NCBI GenBank assembly: GCA_047967505.1
Contig: CM106539.1
DNA: 64,000 nucleotides
Source: Dipteris shenzhenensis
Lineage: Eukaryota; Polypodiophyta; Polypodiopsida; Gleicheniales
Direction: 5' to 3' (one strand)
The notes beneath the pieces were generated by a model. That model was not told the DNA's origin. It saw only the letters and a list, made by a program, of their open reading frames with translations, and did no database searches. Below are positions 45,270-57,500 of this stretch, one piece after another (position 1 is the first letter of the stretch; each line of letters begins with the position of its first letter). Position numbers and translations under genes: made by a program.

Positions 45270-45850
45270 ATGGAGGAACTGATAAAGAGAGGATTGATAA
45301 GACCCAGCAGTTCTCCTTATGGAGCACCTGTCTTATTAGTCAAAAAGAAAAATGGAACCTATCGAATGTGCATAGACTATCGTGCACTAAACAAAATCAT
45401 AGTGAAGAACAAATATCCAATCCCTAGGATTGATGATCTTTTGGACAAATTGAAAGGGGCTAAGGTCTTCAGATTCGGCTCTCATCAAGTTTGTATGGTA
45501 AAAGAGGATATATACAAGATTGCCTTTAGAACTCAAATGGGACATTATGAGTTCCTTGTTATGCCTTTTGGGCTAACTAATGTTCCAGCTACTTTTAGTA
45601 GAATGATGAACTGAATCTTTCTTAAACATCAAGATTGTGTGGTAGTATTTTTCGATGATATTCTGTTGTTTAGCAAAGATGTTGAGGAGCATAAGGAACA
45701 TCTAAAGCTAGTCTTTTCACTCTTGAAAGAAAATCAATTGTACATAAATCCTAAAAAAGAGCAGTTTCTTTCAAGATCAGATAGAGTATTTGGGTCACAT
45801 TGTATCCACAGACGGGATTCGAGTAGATCCAAAGAAGATTGAGTGCATAG
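45270..45850 (+). pseudogene. gypsy B reverse transcriptase
   Basis: [30 protein letters not shown] and [20 protein letters not shown] are classical gypsy RT motifs, followed by a stop at 45612-45614. The catalytic block continues in the same element as VFFDDILLFS at 45645-45675. Frame breaks near 45780 and 45868 precede RNase H. Confidence 0.88.
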
Positions 45851-45894
45851 TCACATGGCCTAAACCCTGAGATATACATGAATTAAGATCATTC

Positions 45895-46936
45895 TTGGGA
45901 TTGTGTAGCTTTTACAAAAAGTTTGTCAAGAATTTTGCATACATTGCACATCCATTGACAGACCTTCTTAGAAAAGCTAAACATTCCTTATGGTCCGAGC
46001 GTCAAGATAAATCTTTTACAATTTTGAAAGAAGCTCTCACACAAGCTCCCGTGTTGCAACTACCTGATTTCTCTAGACCATTCTTTGTAGTTGTAACCGA
46101 TGCTAGTGGATATGGAATTGGAGATGTGCTTATGCAAGATGGACATCCAATAGCATATGAGAGTCGAAAATTAAAACCAGTGGAATGCAATTATAGCACA
46201 TATGATAAAGAATCAACCGCTGTTATGCATGTGCTACGAATGTGGAAATATTATTTGATGGGAGCTGAGTTTCTTATCAAAACCGAAAGTATCAAGCATT
46301 TGTTGACTCAGCCACTAATATCCGATAGGCACATCAAGTGGGCATCATTTATACAGAGTTTTCAGCCCATGATTCAATATCAACCTAGAAAAGAGAATGT
46401 AGTAGCTGATGCTCTTAGTAGAAAGCCAAGTATTAATCACATCACTCCTATGGAGACCCAGCCTTTTGAAGGAATGAAGAATTATTATCAAGGGGATCTA
46501 GACTTTTTCGAAATATGGAACAAATTAGAGGATAATAATTGGAATCATATGTTGGACTATTCATGCAATGATGGATACCTCTTTTATCAAAAGAAATTAT
46601 GCATCACTCGACCCTTTAGACAAATTGTAATGGAGGAAATGCACCAACCACCATATATGGGACATAGGGGAGTGACTGCCACTTTACAAGTGATAGAAAG
46701 AGAATTTCATTGGCCTACTATAAGAAAAGATGTGGCTAAGTTTGTGGCCGAATGCATCACTTGTCAGAAGATCAAGAGTTACAAAGGAAAGACCCCAAGA
46801 TTGCTAATGCCTTTGCCTATTCCCACAACCTTGGGAACAAATATCTATGGATTTCATAACAGGTTTTTCTACTACAGCGAATCAAAATGATATGATTTGG
46901 GCGATAGTAGACTGCTTTAGTAAGCAAGCTTATTTC
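45895..46936 (+). pseudogene. gypsy B RNase H and integrase N-terminal part, cut by copia A2
   Basis: RNase H begins near GLCSFYKKFVKNFAYIAHPL, with TDASGYGIGDVLMQ and YSTYDKESTAVMHVLRMWK. The frame continues to the integrase zinc-binding domain (H-x-H with CITCQK near residues 285-292) and, after a small frame change near 46850, to the core start (SKQAYF). Copia A2 begins at 46937, directly after ATTTC. The missing continuation is at 38150-38288 (-). Confidence 0.88.
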
Positions 46937-47655
46937 TGTTAGATATCAATGCTCCACTCTCGTGTAACTACGCGGGAACCAGCTAACTCTACTTGTAAGC
47001 CCCCCATATGAGGAGAAGGCATTTGAGTAGCTCGGTTATCCCGATAGGTCCTGGTTTGGACACTAGATGGGGGCCTTGTGTGGCCTAATGGTTGGACGGA
47101 GTTGGCACACTGCCGACGAGGCTACATGCAAGTGCGGGAAGGCATCCCATGAATGACCGCACTGAGGGTAGACAGAGCATTTCCTAGGGTAGCCCACTCT
47201 CGGGTTGCGGGGCCCGTTTGGAGCCCCAGATGATCCTGGATGGGGCCGAATGGAGACTGTAGGATAGTTGCTCTATTTTGTGCATCAGTTCTATCGTGTG
47301 GTCGATGGCCTATTTCGGGACCGACCCCCAATCGACCGTTTTGGGTGGACTAGGTCGGTCACCCAGTTGGGTCTAACCGACTACGACTAGTGGCTATATA
47401 AGAGCAAGCCCGTGAAGCCCATTTCATCATTTGGCTACATCAACCCTGATTCCTTAGCATCTAGCCTCCGTCCTGTACTGTTTGCAGCATGCCATCGAAG
47501 CTTCTTTCACAGGAGCGCACGGTTGGGAGGCAGCGCCATCTATTGTATCAGTTCTACAGTAATTAAAATTTTTGATTCTCCATACTATCTGCTTTTTCTC
47601 TTGCGTACGAGATCCTGTTATCTATTGAGCACAGACGTTGTATTGTTTTCTTACA
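46937..47655 (+). repeat. copia A2 5' LTR
   Basis: TGTTAGATATCAATGC to TTTTCTTACA, 719 bp. The primer-binding site TGGTATTAGAGC follows at 47656-47667. Confidence 0.92.
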
Positions 47656-47725
47656 TGGTATTAGAGCCTGGACTCTAGCAAGAAGATTTGGTAGTGTGTT
47701 TTTGTTTGCAAGCAGATTGTGAGAG

Positions 47726-48675
47726 ATGGCCCAGCCCACAAGACTGCGAATCCCACTATTCGGCGAAAGCGGAAAGTTAGACGACACTAACTATCCACTC
47801 TGAAAGTTCAAGATGAAGACCATCCTAAGCGCATACGAGCTTTGGGATACCGCTACTGGTGTGGATCTGAAAACGGTTCCGAGATCGAATTCGGCCAATG
47901 CAGCACAATAGATAGTACCAACTGCGAATGAGATTCTCGCGTGGACAAGAAGAAATGCAGATGCACTGTCTTCTATTGTCTGCAGTGTAAGTGACTCTGT
48001 CATGGCGTTAATTCAACATGTCACCATAGCGGAGGAGGATGGATGGTCTTGAAAAATCAGTACGAGACCACGAATCAGACGCGGATTTAGAATCTGGAGA
48101 CTCAACTCGCCAACAAGAAACTGTTTGAGTCTGAAACGGCAGAGAAGTTCATCACCAGGGTGAAGAATCTGTGCGATCAGATGACTGCGATTGGCATCAC
48201 CATCACTAGCGAGAATCTAGCACGGAGGTGCATACGGATTCTCCCACCAAAGTACGACGGTCTTGTTACGGCGCTGAATACGCGGAATAGAAATCCGCCC
48301 CTCAACTTTGAGGATTTTAGCGCAATGCTTTTGGAGAAGGAGATGCATCAAAAGACGAGGATTGGAGAAGATTCGGCTTTCTATGCTGGATCAAAGAAAG
48401 GTAAGGGTAACGACTCTGGTAACCCATCTTCTTCTGATGATAAAAAGATAAAGAAGAAGATCAAGTGCTTCTATTGCAACAAGGCAAAGCACAAGCAGAA
48501 TGAGTGCCAGAAGAAGATTGCACATGAGAAGAATGGAGTAAAGAAAGAGTCCAGCAACAGTGCGCAGGCAATACCAGTAGAGTTGTTCGTAGCAATTGAG
48601 GAGATTTGCACGGAGGTAGTTCATGTACCTGCGGATGAACCGTGGATTATTGACAGTGGTGCATACGCCACATGA
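47726..48675 (+). pseudogene. copia A2 gag, zinc knuckle and protease start
   Basis: Opens MAQPTRLRIPLFGESGKLDD, with stops in the first 200 codons. It is then open from 48160 with TSENLARRCIRILPPKYDG, a knuckle whose spacing is kept but which reads CNKAKHKQNEC (Gly to Lys), and the protease motif WIIDSGA. There a small deletion shifts the frame. Confidence 0.85.
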
Positions 48676-50096
48676 CCAGTCGGAAGGATTCGTATACCTC
48701 TCTATAGCCGGTAGGGAATGGCATCCTGGTAGCAGTCGGCAATGATGCAAAATGTCCAACAAAAGAAAAAGGTACGATTGCTCTCAAGTCAAATGGAGTT
48801 GTAAAACAGTTGTCCGATGTTCTTTATGTGCCAGATATCAAGAGGAACTTGTTGTCTGTTTCTGCGATCACGGATCGGGACCTCAAAGTTCAATTCGATA
48901 AGAATGGTGCACAGATTGTGGATCTTCAAGGGAAGGTAGTTGGTAAAGGTACATGGCGCAACAACATCTACAAACTCTCAGCTTTCAGTGCTCGAGCCGA
49001 TGTGAAGAACACTAAGCTGTGGCATGAGAGGTTTGGTCATCTAAACCTTAGTTCTTTAAAGGAGATGCATAAAAGTGGAATGATTGCAAACCTACCAGAA
49101 ATTACAGATCTACCCGATGTATGTGAAGCTTGCATGATGGGCAAGCAGCATCAGCATCCCTTTCCTAAAGAGGCCAGTAGGGCAAAGGCTCCTCTAGAGC
49201 TCGTTCACACAAACCTCTGCAGAAAGATGGAGACGGAAGCTTTGGGTGGTTCCTACTACTTCATGACGCTAATCGACGACTATAGTAGAAGGATATGGAT
49301 ATACTTCCTGAAGACTAAAGACGAGGCTTTTAGTAAGTTCAAAGAATGGTATGTAATGGTCGAGAAAGAATCGGGGAGGAAGGTGAAGAAGTTGAGATCG
49401 AACAGAGGTGGAGAGTTCACATCAAATGAATTCGAAAGTTACTGCAAAAGTCACGGGATCAAGAGGCAGAAACCCCTGCAACATACATCATAGCAAAATG
49501 GAGTAGCAGAACGCAAGATGCGCGTCATTTGCGAAATGGGCAGGAGTATGATGAAAGGGAAAGACTTGCCAAAGGCTTTTTGGGATGAAGCATGTAACAC
49601 AGAAGTTTACATTATGAATCGTAGCTACACGAAGGCTATGAACGAGATGACTCCACTGTAGGCCTTTTCTGGTAAGAAACCTTCAGCTGCACATTTCAGA
49701 GTTTTTGGATGTGACTGTTTTGTGCATGTCCCTGATGCTAACAGGACGAAATGAAAACTGAAGAGCCGGAAATGTATTTTCTTGGGCTACAGTGAAGAGC
49801 AAAAGGTTACCGTCTCTATAACCCTGTTACCAAGAAGGTAATAGTAAGTCGCGATGTGGTCTTCTCAGAACAGCCGCATCAATTGCAGGAGGATGCTTCC
49901 TTCCCAGACAACCAGGACTAGGATATCCATCCAATACAACCACCAACAACAAACTGATCTCCCCCAATGGTGCTTGGGAGGATTCAAGATAAAGAAGATG
50001 AAGAAGAGCCTGCAGAACCACAACGGCAACGGCCATTCCCGAAGTGGGTAAAGCAGCTTTTGGATGGCAGAGAACCTCCACCCATTGAGGAGGAAC
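48676..50096 (+). pseudogene. copia A2 integrase
   Basis: The frame 48810-49493 holds VLYVPDIKRNLLSVSAITD, LWHERFGHLNLSSLKEMH, LVHTNLCRKM (catalytic Asp changed to Asn) and TLIDDYSRRIWIYFLK. Later frames hold the core C-terminus and the HFRVFGCDCFVHVPDA block. It ends within the linker preceding RT. Confidence 0.82.
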
Positions 50097-53000
50097 AGGC
50101 AAATGTTGCTATAGCATTTGATGATGTTTAACTATCACCTGAGCAAGCACACACTGTCATACATGACAAGGATTATGTGTTTTTGTTCAAGAAAGAGCTC
50201 CTATGCAGGGGGAAATGACTCTAACAGAAAAAAACCCACCTGAGATACCAAAGGATGCTCATGATGCACATCCAACAAGTGGTCAAGTCATGGTTGTAGT
50301 ACAGGATGCTGATGACACACATGCAACTCGTGGTCAAGCCATGGTTGTAGTGCAGATGCCTGATGTATTGATAGTGGAGCTACCAAACACATGACTCCCC
50401 GCAAGGAGTGGTTTGAAGACTTTCTCCATCTGTGGAAAGATTTGTGACATGTGCCGATGATACAAAGCAAGAGGTATCTCGGATTGGTGATATTCTATGC
50501 GGTTGCCCAATGGCAAAGCACAATTCATTCGCAATGTGCGACATGTGCTAGGACTTAATACGAATCTTATTTATGTGCCTACACTTGCTGTTCAACAATG
50601 CATGCTAGTTGAGTTTCACGATTTGCAATACAAGATCAAGGATCCAACCAAAGATGTGGCCATGGTTTCCATAGGCATAGATACTGATGGTGCGCATACA
50701 CTTGATGTTGAACCCATTTCAGCTCAAGCTATGGCAACTACTGTTACAGTTCCAACATCTCTTTGTCATGCATGGTTTGGGCACATAAATATTCGCAACT
50801 TGCAATACCTATCTAAACATAACATGGTGCAGGGTATGCCCAAGCTTACATGCACAAAATCTAAATTTGGTGAGGATCGTGTTATGGGCGAAACGCATAG
50901 ACAACCCTTCCCTTTGGATGGAGCAGTGAGAGCTACAGAGAAACTTGCACATATACATTCCGATGTCAATAGGGCCAGACATGCAAGGAAGAGATATTTT
51001 GTGACATTCATTGATGACTTCTCACGTGTATTCTTGATGCAAAAGAAGTTTGCAGTGTTTTATTTCTTTCAAGAATATAAGCAATCGATGGAAAACAAAT
51101 TGGATGCCAAGATTGCTTTCAAATAATGGAGGCCCGAGTATGTGTCACATGCCTTTAATGACTATTTGAGACAGTAGGGCATAAAGCATCAGTTTATGAC
51201 TCCATACAATCCTCAACAAAATCTTGTGGCAAAGAGGAAAAATAGGTCTCTCTTGGAGTGCATGCTTTCTCAAAGGAATTTGTCTAAATCTTTTTAGGGA
51301 GAAGCTGTGGCTACAACTGCATATATTCAGAATAGATGTCCCACCAAGGCTTTGGTAGACATCACACCCTTTCAAGCACTATATGGCAAGCCTCCCATGG
51401 TTGGACTCTTCTGTATCTTTGGTTCAGTGGCATATGCTTTAGTGAAGGACAAAAACAGGTTTGAGTTGGAGAACAAAGGGACTAAATGCAAGCAAAGGCT
51501 ACAGGTTCTAGAATTCCGCCACACGAAGTATCATTGTCAGTAGAAATGTTTTCAATGAAGCTGAGGGCTTCACTGACATGAAAGATATTTCAAATTTGGA
51601 TCCAACTACTTTAGTTGTCATTGACTTTAGTGAGGCTATAGATGATGTGTTGCAACTCCAAACAGAAAACTCAAGACAACAACAGATGTGCACGCAACCG
51701 GATGAAAATGTGGTTGGACAGCAAATCATCACTTATCAAAGGAGACCAAAGTCTCAACACTTATCAAAGGAGACCAAAGTCTCAACCTGCTCCAGTAGCA
51801 AAAAAACCAATAATTTTAGTTCCCAGATGGGCAAAACCCACTCTCCAAGATGTTGGCGATCAACCCACTCTTGGCAGGACCAGGGGTGCCGCAACACAAA
51901 GTCAACTATGCATTGATGACCATAGTCATGGAAGCTCCAAAGGAGCCTGCTAATTTTTAGGAAGCACATACTAATTCTCTATGGTTGGATGCAATGAAAT
52001 AAGAAATAACTTCTATCTAGAAGAATGCAACATGGAAACTAGTAGATCTACTAGTGGGTAGATCCATCATTAGCACAAAGTGGGTATACAAGGTGAAGTG
52101 GTAACATAAAAGGCATGCTTGGTTGTACAAGGATATTCACAAGCAGAAGGCATCGACTACGAGGAGACATTGGCTCCTGTGGCCAAGATGACTACTAATA
52201 GGTGTCTTGTGGCCAAGATGACTACTATCAAGTGTGTTGTGGCCATGGCTGCCTCATATGGTTGGCCAATATATTAGTCAAGATAGCCTTCTTGAATGGA
52301 GACCTCAAAGAGGAGGTATACCCCCAAGCTTTAGTGTTGCAAGACAAGAACACAAAGTGTGCAAGTTGCGAAAAGCATTATATGGTTTAAAACAAGCACC
52401 ATGTGCTTGGTATCATCGCATACATGTTGTGCCTACTATCACATTAGTTTTGCAATACTCCAGGTTAGTCCAACTTGTATGTTTTGCAAAAACATGACTA
52501 CAAAGTCATCCTCATTTTATATGTGGATGATATTATACTCACAGGTAATAGTGCAGAGAAGATTGCAACCATCAAGACCATGCTATTTTAAGAGTTTGAC
52601 TAATCTAGGACTGCTACATTATTGTTTGGGACTTGAGTTTTTGCAAAAGGCACATGGCATTGCAATTACTTAGCCTAACTTAGCAAGTATGATACTACTA
52701 AGAAGCTTATTAGGTAGCTGGTTCTATTTGTGCTCTACTGGACAAGATCTTTCTTATGCCACAGGCTTGCTATCACAATTTATGCAATCTCCTACTGTCA
52801 CCCATTGGAATGCAGCCAAGACGGTCCTTCGATACATATGTGGGACTATTCACCGTGGTTTGCATTATGCTACAGGTAATGATGTACATCTCCATGGTTT
52901 TATTGATCAAGAATGCACACGAGATTGTGATGACAGAAGATCTACATCGGGATAAAGTTTCTTCATGGGTAACACTTCTATTTCATGGCAAAGTAAGAAA

Positions 53001-53428
53001 CAACCTAGGAACTCACTCTCATCCAGTGAAGTGGAGAACAAGGCAACAGTTGCAGCCACTACAAAATGCATGTGGTTGAGGAAACTCATGTATGACATTC
53101 ATCATTCGCAAAAGGATGTTCCCACATCTACATGATGTGGTAGTCAGTCATGCATCACCATTGCTCACAACCCAATGTTTCATGCTCGCATGAAGCATAT
53201 TGAAAACTACTATCATTTTGTTTTGATGATACAATTTCAAGAGAAGCTAGGGATGAGGGACATTTCCACAATATCAAGAGGGTAGTCAAATGACATTATG
53301 ACCATGTATACACTACCCCTAGGTTGCTATATCCTTTCATGGATCCATGTGTGCAACCATGGTACTTTAGGACCCTAGGTACTTCTGAGACATTTCCGAA
53401 GTATCACATTCATACGATTGAGGGAGGG
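50097..53428 (+). mobile_element. copia C pol (protease, integrase, RT, RNase H), degraded
   Basis: Starts abruptly after copia A2. Protease DSGATKHMTPRKEW lies near 50368-50410. Pre-integrase and integrase blocks (WFGHINIRNLQYLS, FIDDFSRVF) lie at 50760-51120. The integrase C-terminus (RCPTKALVDITPFQALYGKP) is at 51330-51400. RT pieces are [27 protein letters not shown] and LYVDDIILTGNS near 52515-52550. RNase H is at 52689-53240. Many stops. The polypurine tract GAGGGAGGG precedes the 3' LTR. Short tandem duplications occur at 51731-51786 (28-bp period) and around 52177-52235. Confidence 0.85.
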
Positions 53429-53429
53429 T

Positions 53430-53609
53430 AGGTAGGATATTTTATGTCAATGGTATGGACATGTAGGCTAGTCTCGACTTTTTCTTGTTATGTGACATTG
53501 TGGGTCATATATATTACCCAGAGGTCACTAGATGTATGGCTACTCATAGTGTTCATTCATTATCCACACCGTACGCGCTCTTGGTTCTCTCACGCATTGT
53601 GTTCCTACA
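53430..53609 (+). repeat. copia C 3' LTR
   Basis: Matches 36677-36900 except for a deletion of about 44 bp. Ends TGTGTTCCTACA. LINE sequence resumes right after it. Confidence 0.85.
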
Positions 53610-53614
53610 TCACA

Positions 53615-54210
53615 AAGACTACCCCAAGATAGATGTACGACTGTACAATCTCAACCGGATCCCCTTGGTAATTGAAACTGTCAGTGAAGTACTACCCGTG
53701 CCATGTTAAAGATCATAACCTTGATCTTACCAAGGTTTATTGTTAGGTCTCTCTCTTTGTAAAACACCTCTAGGACCTCTCCTATTGTTGAAGAGGAAAT
53801 TAGGACTATCATCTGCATACAACAATATTTGCATCATTAGACCACCAAGCAAAGATCCCCTCTTCCATGCGATCAATGAAAGTCATGATCTCATCAATGT
53901 AGAGCCCAAAGAGTATCTATGAAAGGAGACATCCTTGCTTCACTCCGATCGTGCTCTCAATCCAATCTAACAAGGCTCCAAGTCCCGCACTCTCCCCCTG
54001 ACAGACTCATATAGACTCATCACCCCCTAGATCATGTCCCTTGGGATTTGCATCTCTTGGAGTCTCCTAATCATCAGGTTGTATTAAAGGCATTCTAAAA
54101 GTCTACAAACTATGTGTAGGCTTTTTGGGATCTCGATCTCACCTCCTTGATGATGGCTCGTAGGGTGAATATTTGATCAAGAGTGGAATGTTGCCTCCGA
54201 AAACCATCAT
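53615..54210 (-). mobile_element. LINE reverse transcriptase fragment (upstream half of the split LINE)
   Basis: The minus strand reads GVKQGC near 53935-53960, LFGLYIDEIMTFIDRMEEG-like sequence near 53860-53920, and the catalytic LYADDS near 53804-53821. It is the same LINE type as 18400-19200. The downstream half is at 36300-36676. Confidence 0.7.
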
Positions 54211-54318
54211 GATGTATATCTAGCATACACTGAGATTTTCAATTGATGTAATTTCGGCTGCCTTGTTGTGAGGTTGCTAATTTTGTAATATAATCAATCA
54301 AAACTTTTCACTAAAAAA

Positions 54319-54378
<60 letters not shown>
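54319..54378 (+). repeat. (GT)n(GA)n compound microsatellite
   Basis: GT run followed by a GA run with one interruption, about 120 bp beyond the PPR stop codon. Confidence 0.95.
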
Positions 54379-54381
<3 letters not shown>

Positions 54382-54501
54382 GATGATATGATATGATTGT
54401 ATTAAAGTCCGTGTGAGACCCTTCAGGATCTATGGGACTGGTGTGTGTAATTTAAATGGTGTTAAGTGGAAAAACAATTTCCAAGAAAACTGAACAGATT
54501 T

Positions 54502-57500
54502 TCATTCAGTCCATTTATTGTATTCTAAATCCAGGCCACCTAAATTTTTATAAAAGCTGAATCCATGCCTCTTCCCCCCCAAATGAGGCCAGCTTTCCGG
54601 AAGGGTGCCTTCCTCACCCTCTTCTCTGTTGGATCCCAGCAGCACATCCAGCTGTGGCGTGTATCCTTCATCCTCTAATAATCTTCTTAATCTTGTTATC
54701 TTAGCAAATATCACATTGCCTGACTTGTCAGTTTCATCACTCACAACAAATTCATGCACTTTGCTGCTAACCTCAATCAAAGCTCTCCCAGGCTTCTTCC
54801 ATGCATTTATAAATCTTTTCAGCTCTTGTATTTTGTAGGCATCTTTGCACATCTGAGCATCAACGTAAATATTGGACATGAACACATATGCAGCAGCCAC
54901 ATCAGGATCCAAGCGGACAATTTGGTTGAAACAATGCCTACCTATCTCAGGATTGCTAAATTTCCTACATGCAGTAAGTAGAGACATCCACCCTGCAATA
55001 TCGGGTGGAATTGGTATAGTTTCAAGAAGCTCTGCAGCCTCATTCAAGTGACCTGTCCTGCCAAGAAGGTCAATTATACAATTAAAGTGCTCTATGCTGG
55101 GTGTGATGCCATGATCTTCTTTCATAGCTTTGAAGTACCGCCGACCTTCCTCTACTTGTCCTGCATGACTGCAGGCTGCAAGCATAATGGTGTAGATCCT
55201 ATCATCTGGCTTGAGACCTTGGCCTTGCATATCTTGCAGACATTGCCCAGCAAGCCCCCAGTTTCCATGCTGAGCATATCCAGCAATCATTGCACACCAT
55301 GACACCTCATTACGAGTAAGTAATGAGTTGAACACTTTGCGTGACTCCTCTAAGCTGCCACATGTGGCGTACATATCAACAAGGGTGGTTCCTACAACCA
55401 CATCAAACTCCAATCCTTCTCTGAGTATTTGGTCATGCATCAGCCTGCCCTTTGCTGTGGCTCCCAGGCTGCCACATGCTTTCAAGATGCATGAGAATGT
55501 CATTTTGTCTGGCTTCATTCCCTCTTGTTGCATTTTTGCAAAAAGTTCCAGTGCAGGAAGGCCATGCCCATTTTGAGCATATCCTGCAATCATTGCATTC
55601 CATGAGACACTGTCCAGATTCAACAATTCATCAAAGACTCTGCGTGCCTCTTCCAGGCTCCCACATCTAGCATATACTACAACAAGGGTGTTGCCAATGA
55701 CCACATCTGTTTCAAGGTTATTCTGAATGACCTGATCATGAATGAGCCGACCCTGGTCTATGGATCCTATGCTTTCACATGCTTTCAAAATGCATGAAAA
55801 AATCACATTGCTTGGTTTTATGCTCTCTTCTTGCATTTCATTAAAAAGTTCCAGAGCTGGAAGGCCAAGGCCATGCTGAACATATCCAGCAATCATGGAG
55901 CCCCATGACACCACATCTCGGTTTTGCAAGGTGTCAAACACTTTCCGAGCCTCCTCGAGGCCCCCACATTTGGCATACATGTCAATGAGGGTGCTCCCTA
56001 TGATCACATCTGATTCAGATGCACTTCTGATGATCTGGTCATGTACCAGTCTGCCTTGCCCTATGTCTTCTATGCCACCACACCCTTTCAAGGTACAAGC
56101 AAAGGTGACAATGCCAGGCTTTTTCCCCTCCTCTTGCATTTTGTGAAAGAGGTCAAAAGCAGAAAAGCCATCACCATGTTGGGCATAAGCTCCAATCATT
56201 GCACTCCATGTCACCACATCTCGATTCAGTAGGTTGTCAAAGACTGTGCGTGCCTCACTCAAGCTGCCACTTTTGGCATACATGTCAATCAGAGTACTCC
56301 CAATGACAGCATCTAGTACCATGCCAGTGCTGATGATCTGGCCATGTATCAATCTACCCTGCTCTATGGCTCCTATGCTCCCACATGCTTTCAAAATACA
56401 CAAAAAAGTGACCTTATCAGGTATTATCCCACCCAACTGCATGCTTTCAAATAGTTTGAGAGCAGCAACGCCCTCTCTATGTTCAGCATACCCTGCAATC
56501 ATAGCGCCCCATGATACTATAGTTCGATTGGAAAGTTCGTCAAAGACTTTTTTGGCCTCCTCAAGGCTCCCACACTTCACATACATATCAATGATTGTAG
56601 TCCCAATAATTGCATCTGATTGAAGTCCAGTTCTGATAATTTGGTCATAAATTAACCTGCCCTGCCTTATGGCTCCTATGCTACTACACGCTTTCAAGGT
56701 GCTTAAAAATGTAACCTTGTCTGGTCTCATGCCTTGCTGTTGCAACTTATTAAATATCTCGATAGCAAGAGGACCACATCCACGATGTGCATATGCTGCA
56801 ATCATGACACCGAACGATACCACATCTCTATCTGGCAACTCGTCAAATAGTTTGTGAGCTTCCTCCAAGTTCCCACATTTAGCATACACATCAATGAGGG
56901 TGTTTACCAGCACCACATCTGCATCCAGTCCACTTTTGACGATCTGTTCATGCATCACCCTGCCTTGCTTTATGCCTTTTTCATTGGCACATGCTTTGAG
57001 AATGCCTAAGAAAATACATCTGTTTGGAATTATTCCCTCTGATTGCATGGCATGAAACAATTCAAAGGCCCTATCAGTTTCTCCGAAAGTGGCATGTGCC
57101 GAAATGATGGCTTGCCAAGAGTAAGCAGTTGGTCTTGAGATGTTACAAAACACTAGATTTGCTTCTAGTAAACTCCCACAGGAGGCAAATAGCCGAATAA
57201 GGTGATCATTTAACATGTTCACGGGCGTAAGTCCACTGCTGATCATTAGGGAATGCACGTGCCGGCCAGTTGCCAGATCTTTCGTTTCAAGGTCCCCCTT
57301 TAAAAGCCGGTTAATGATGTCTCTTGACACATGCATCCCCCGGCTTTTAAAGGGGGACCTTAAAATGAAAGATCTGGCAACTGGGCGGCACGTACATTCC
57401 CTAATGACGTCTCTTGACACATGCATCCCCTGCAGGAACACCACAATACATTTCAGAATACTGTACAAATATATTTTCACCCATGGGCCCGAATGAAGAT

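Larger units (their letters stand above)
46937..50096 (+). mobile_element. copia family A element A2, 5' LTR-to-integrase half
   Basis: 5' LTR (46937-47655), primer-binding site, gag, knuckle, protease and integrase of family A. Target copy ATTTC precedes it at 46932-46936. Similarity to A1 ends at about 50096, just before the RT domain. The missing RT-to-LTR half is at 38289-40612 in opposite orientation. Compared with A1, about 180 bp is missing between the two halves. Confidence 0.88.

Noticed and set aside
54605-57496. Many plus-strand open frames of 60-129 codons across the PPR gene
   Set aside because: They are antisense shadows of the repeated PPR coding sequence and share no domain with known proteins.
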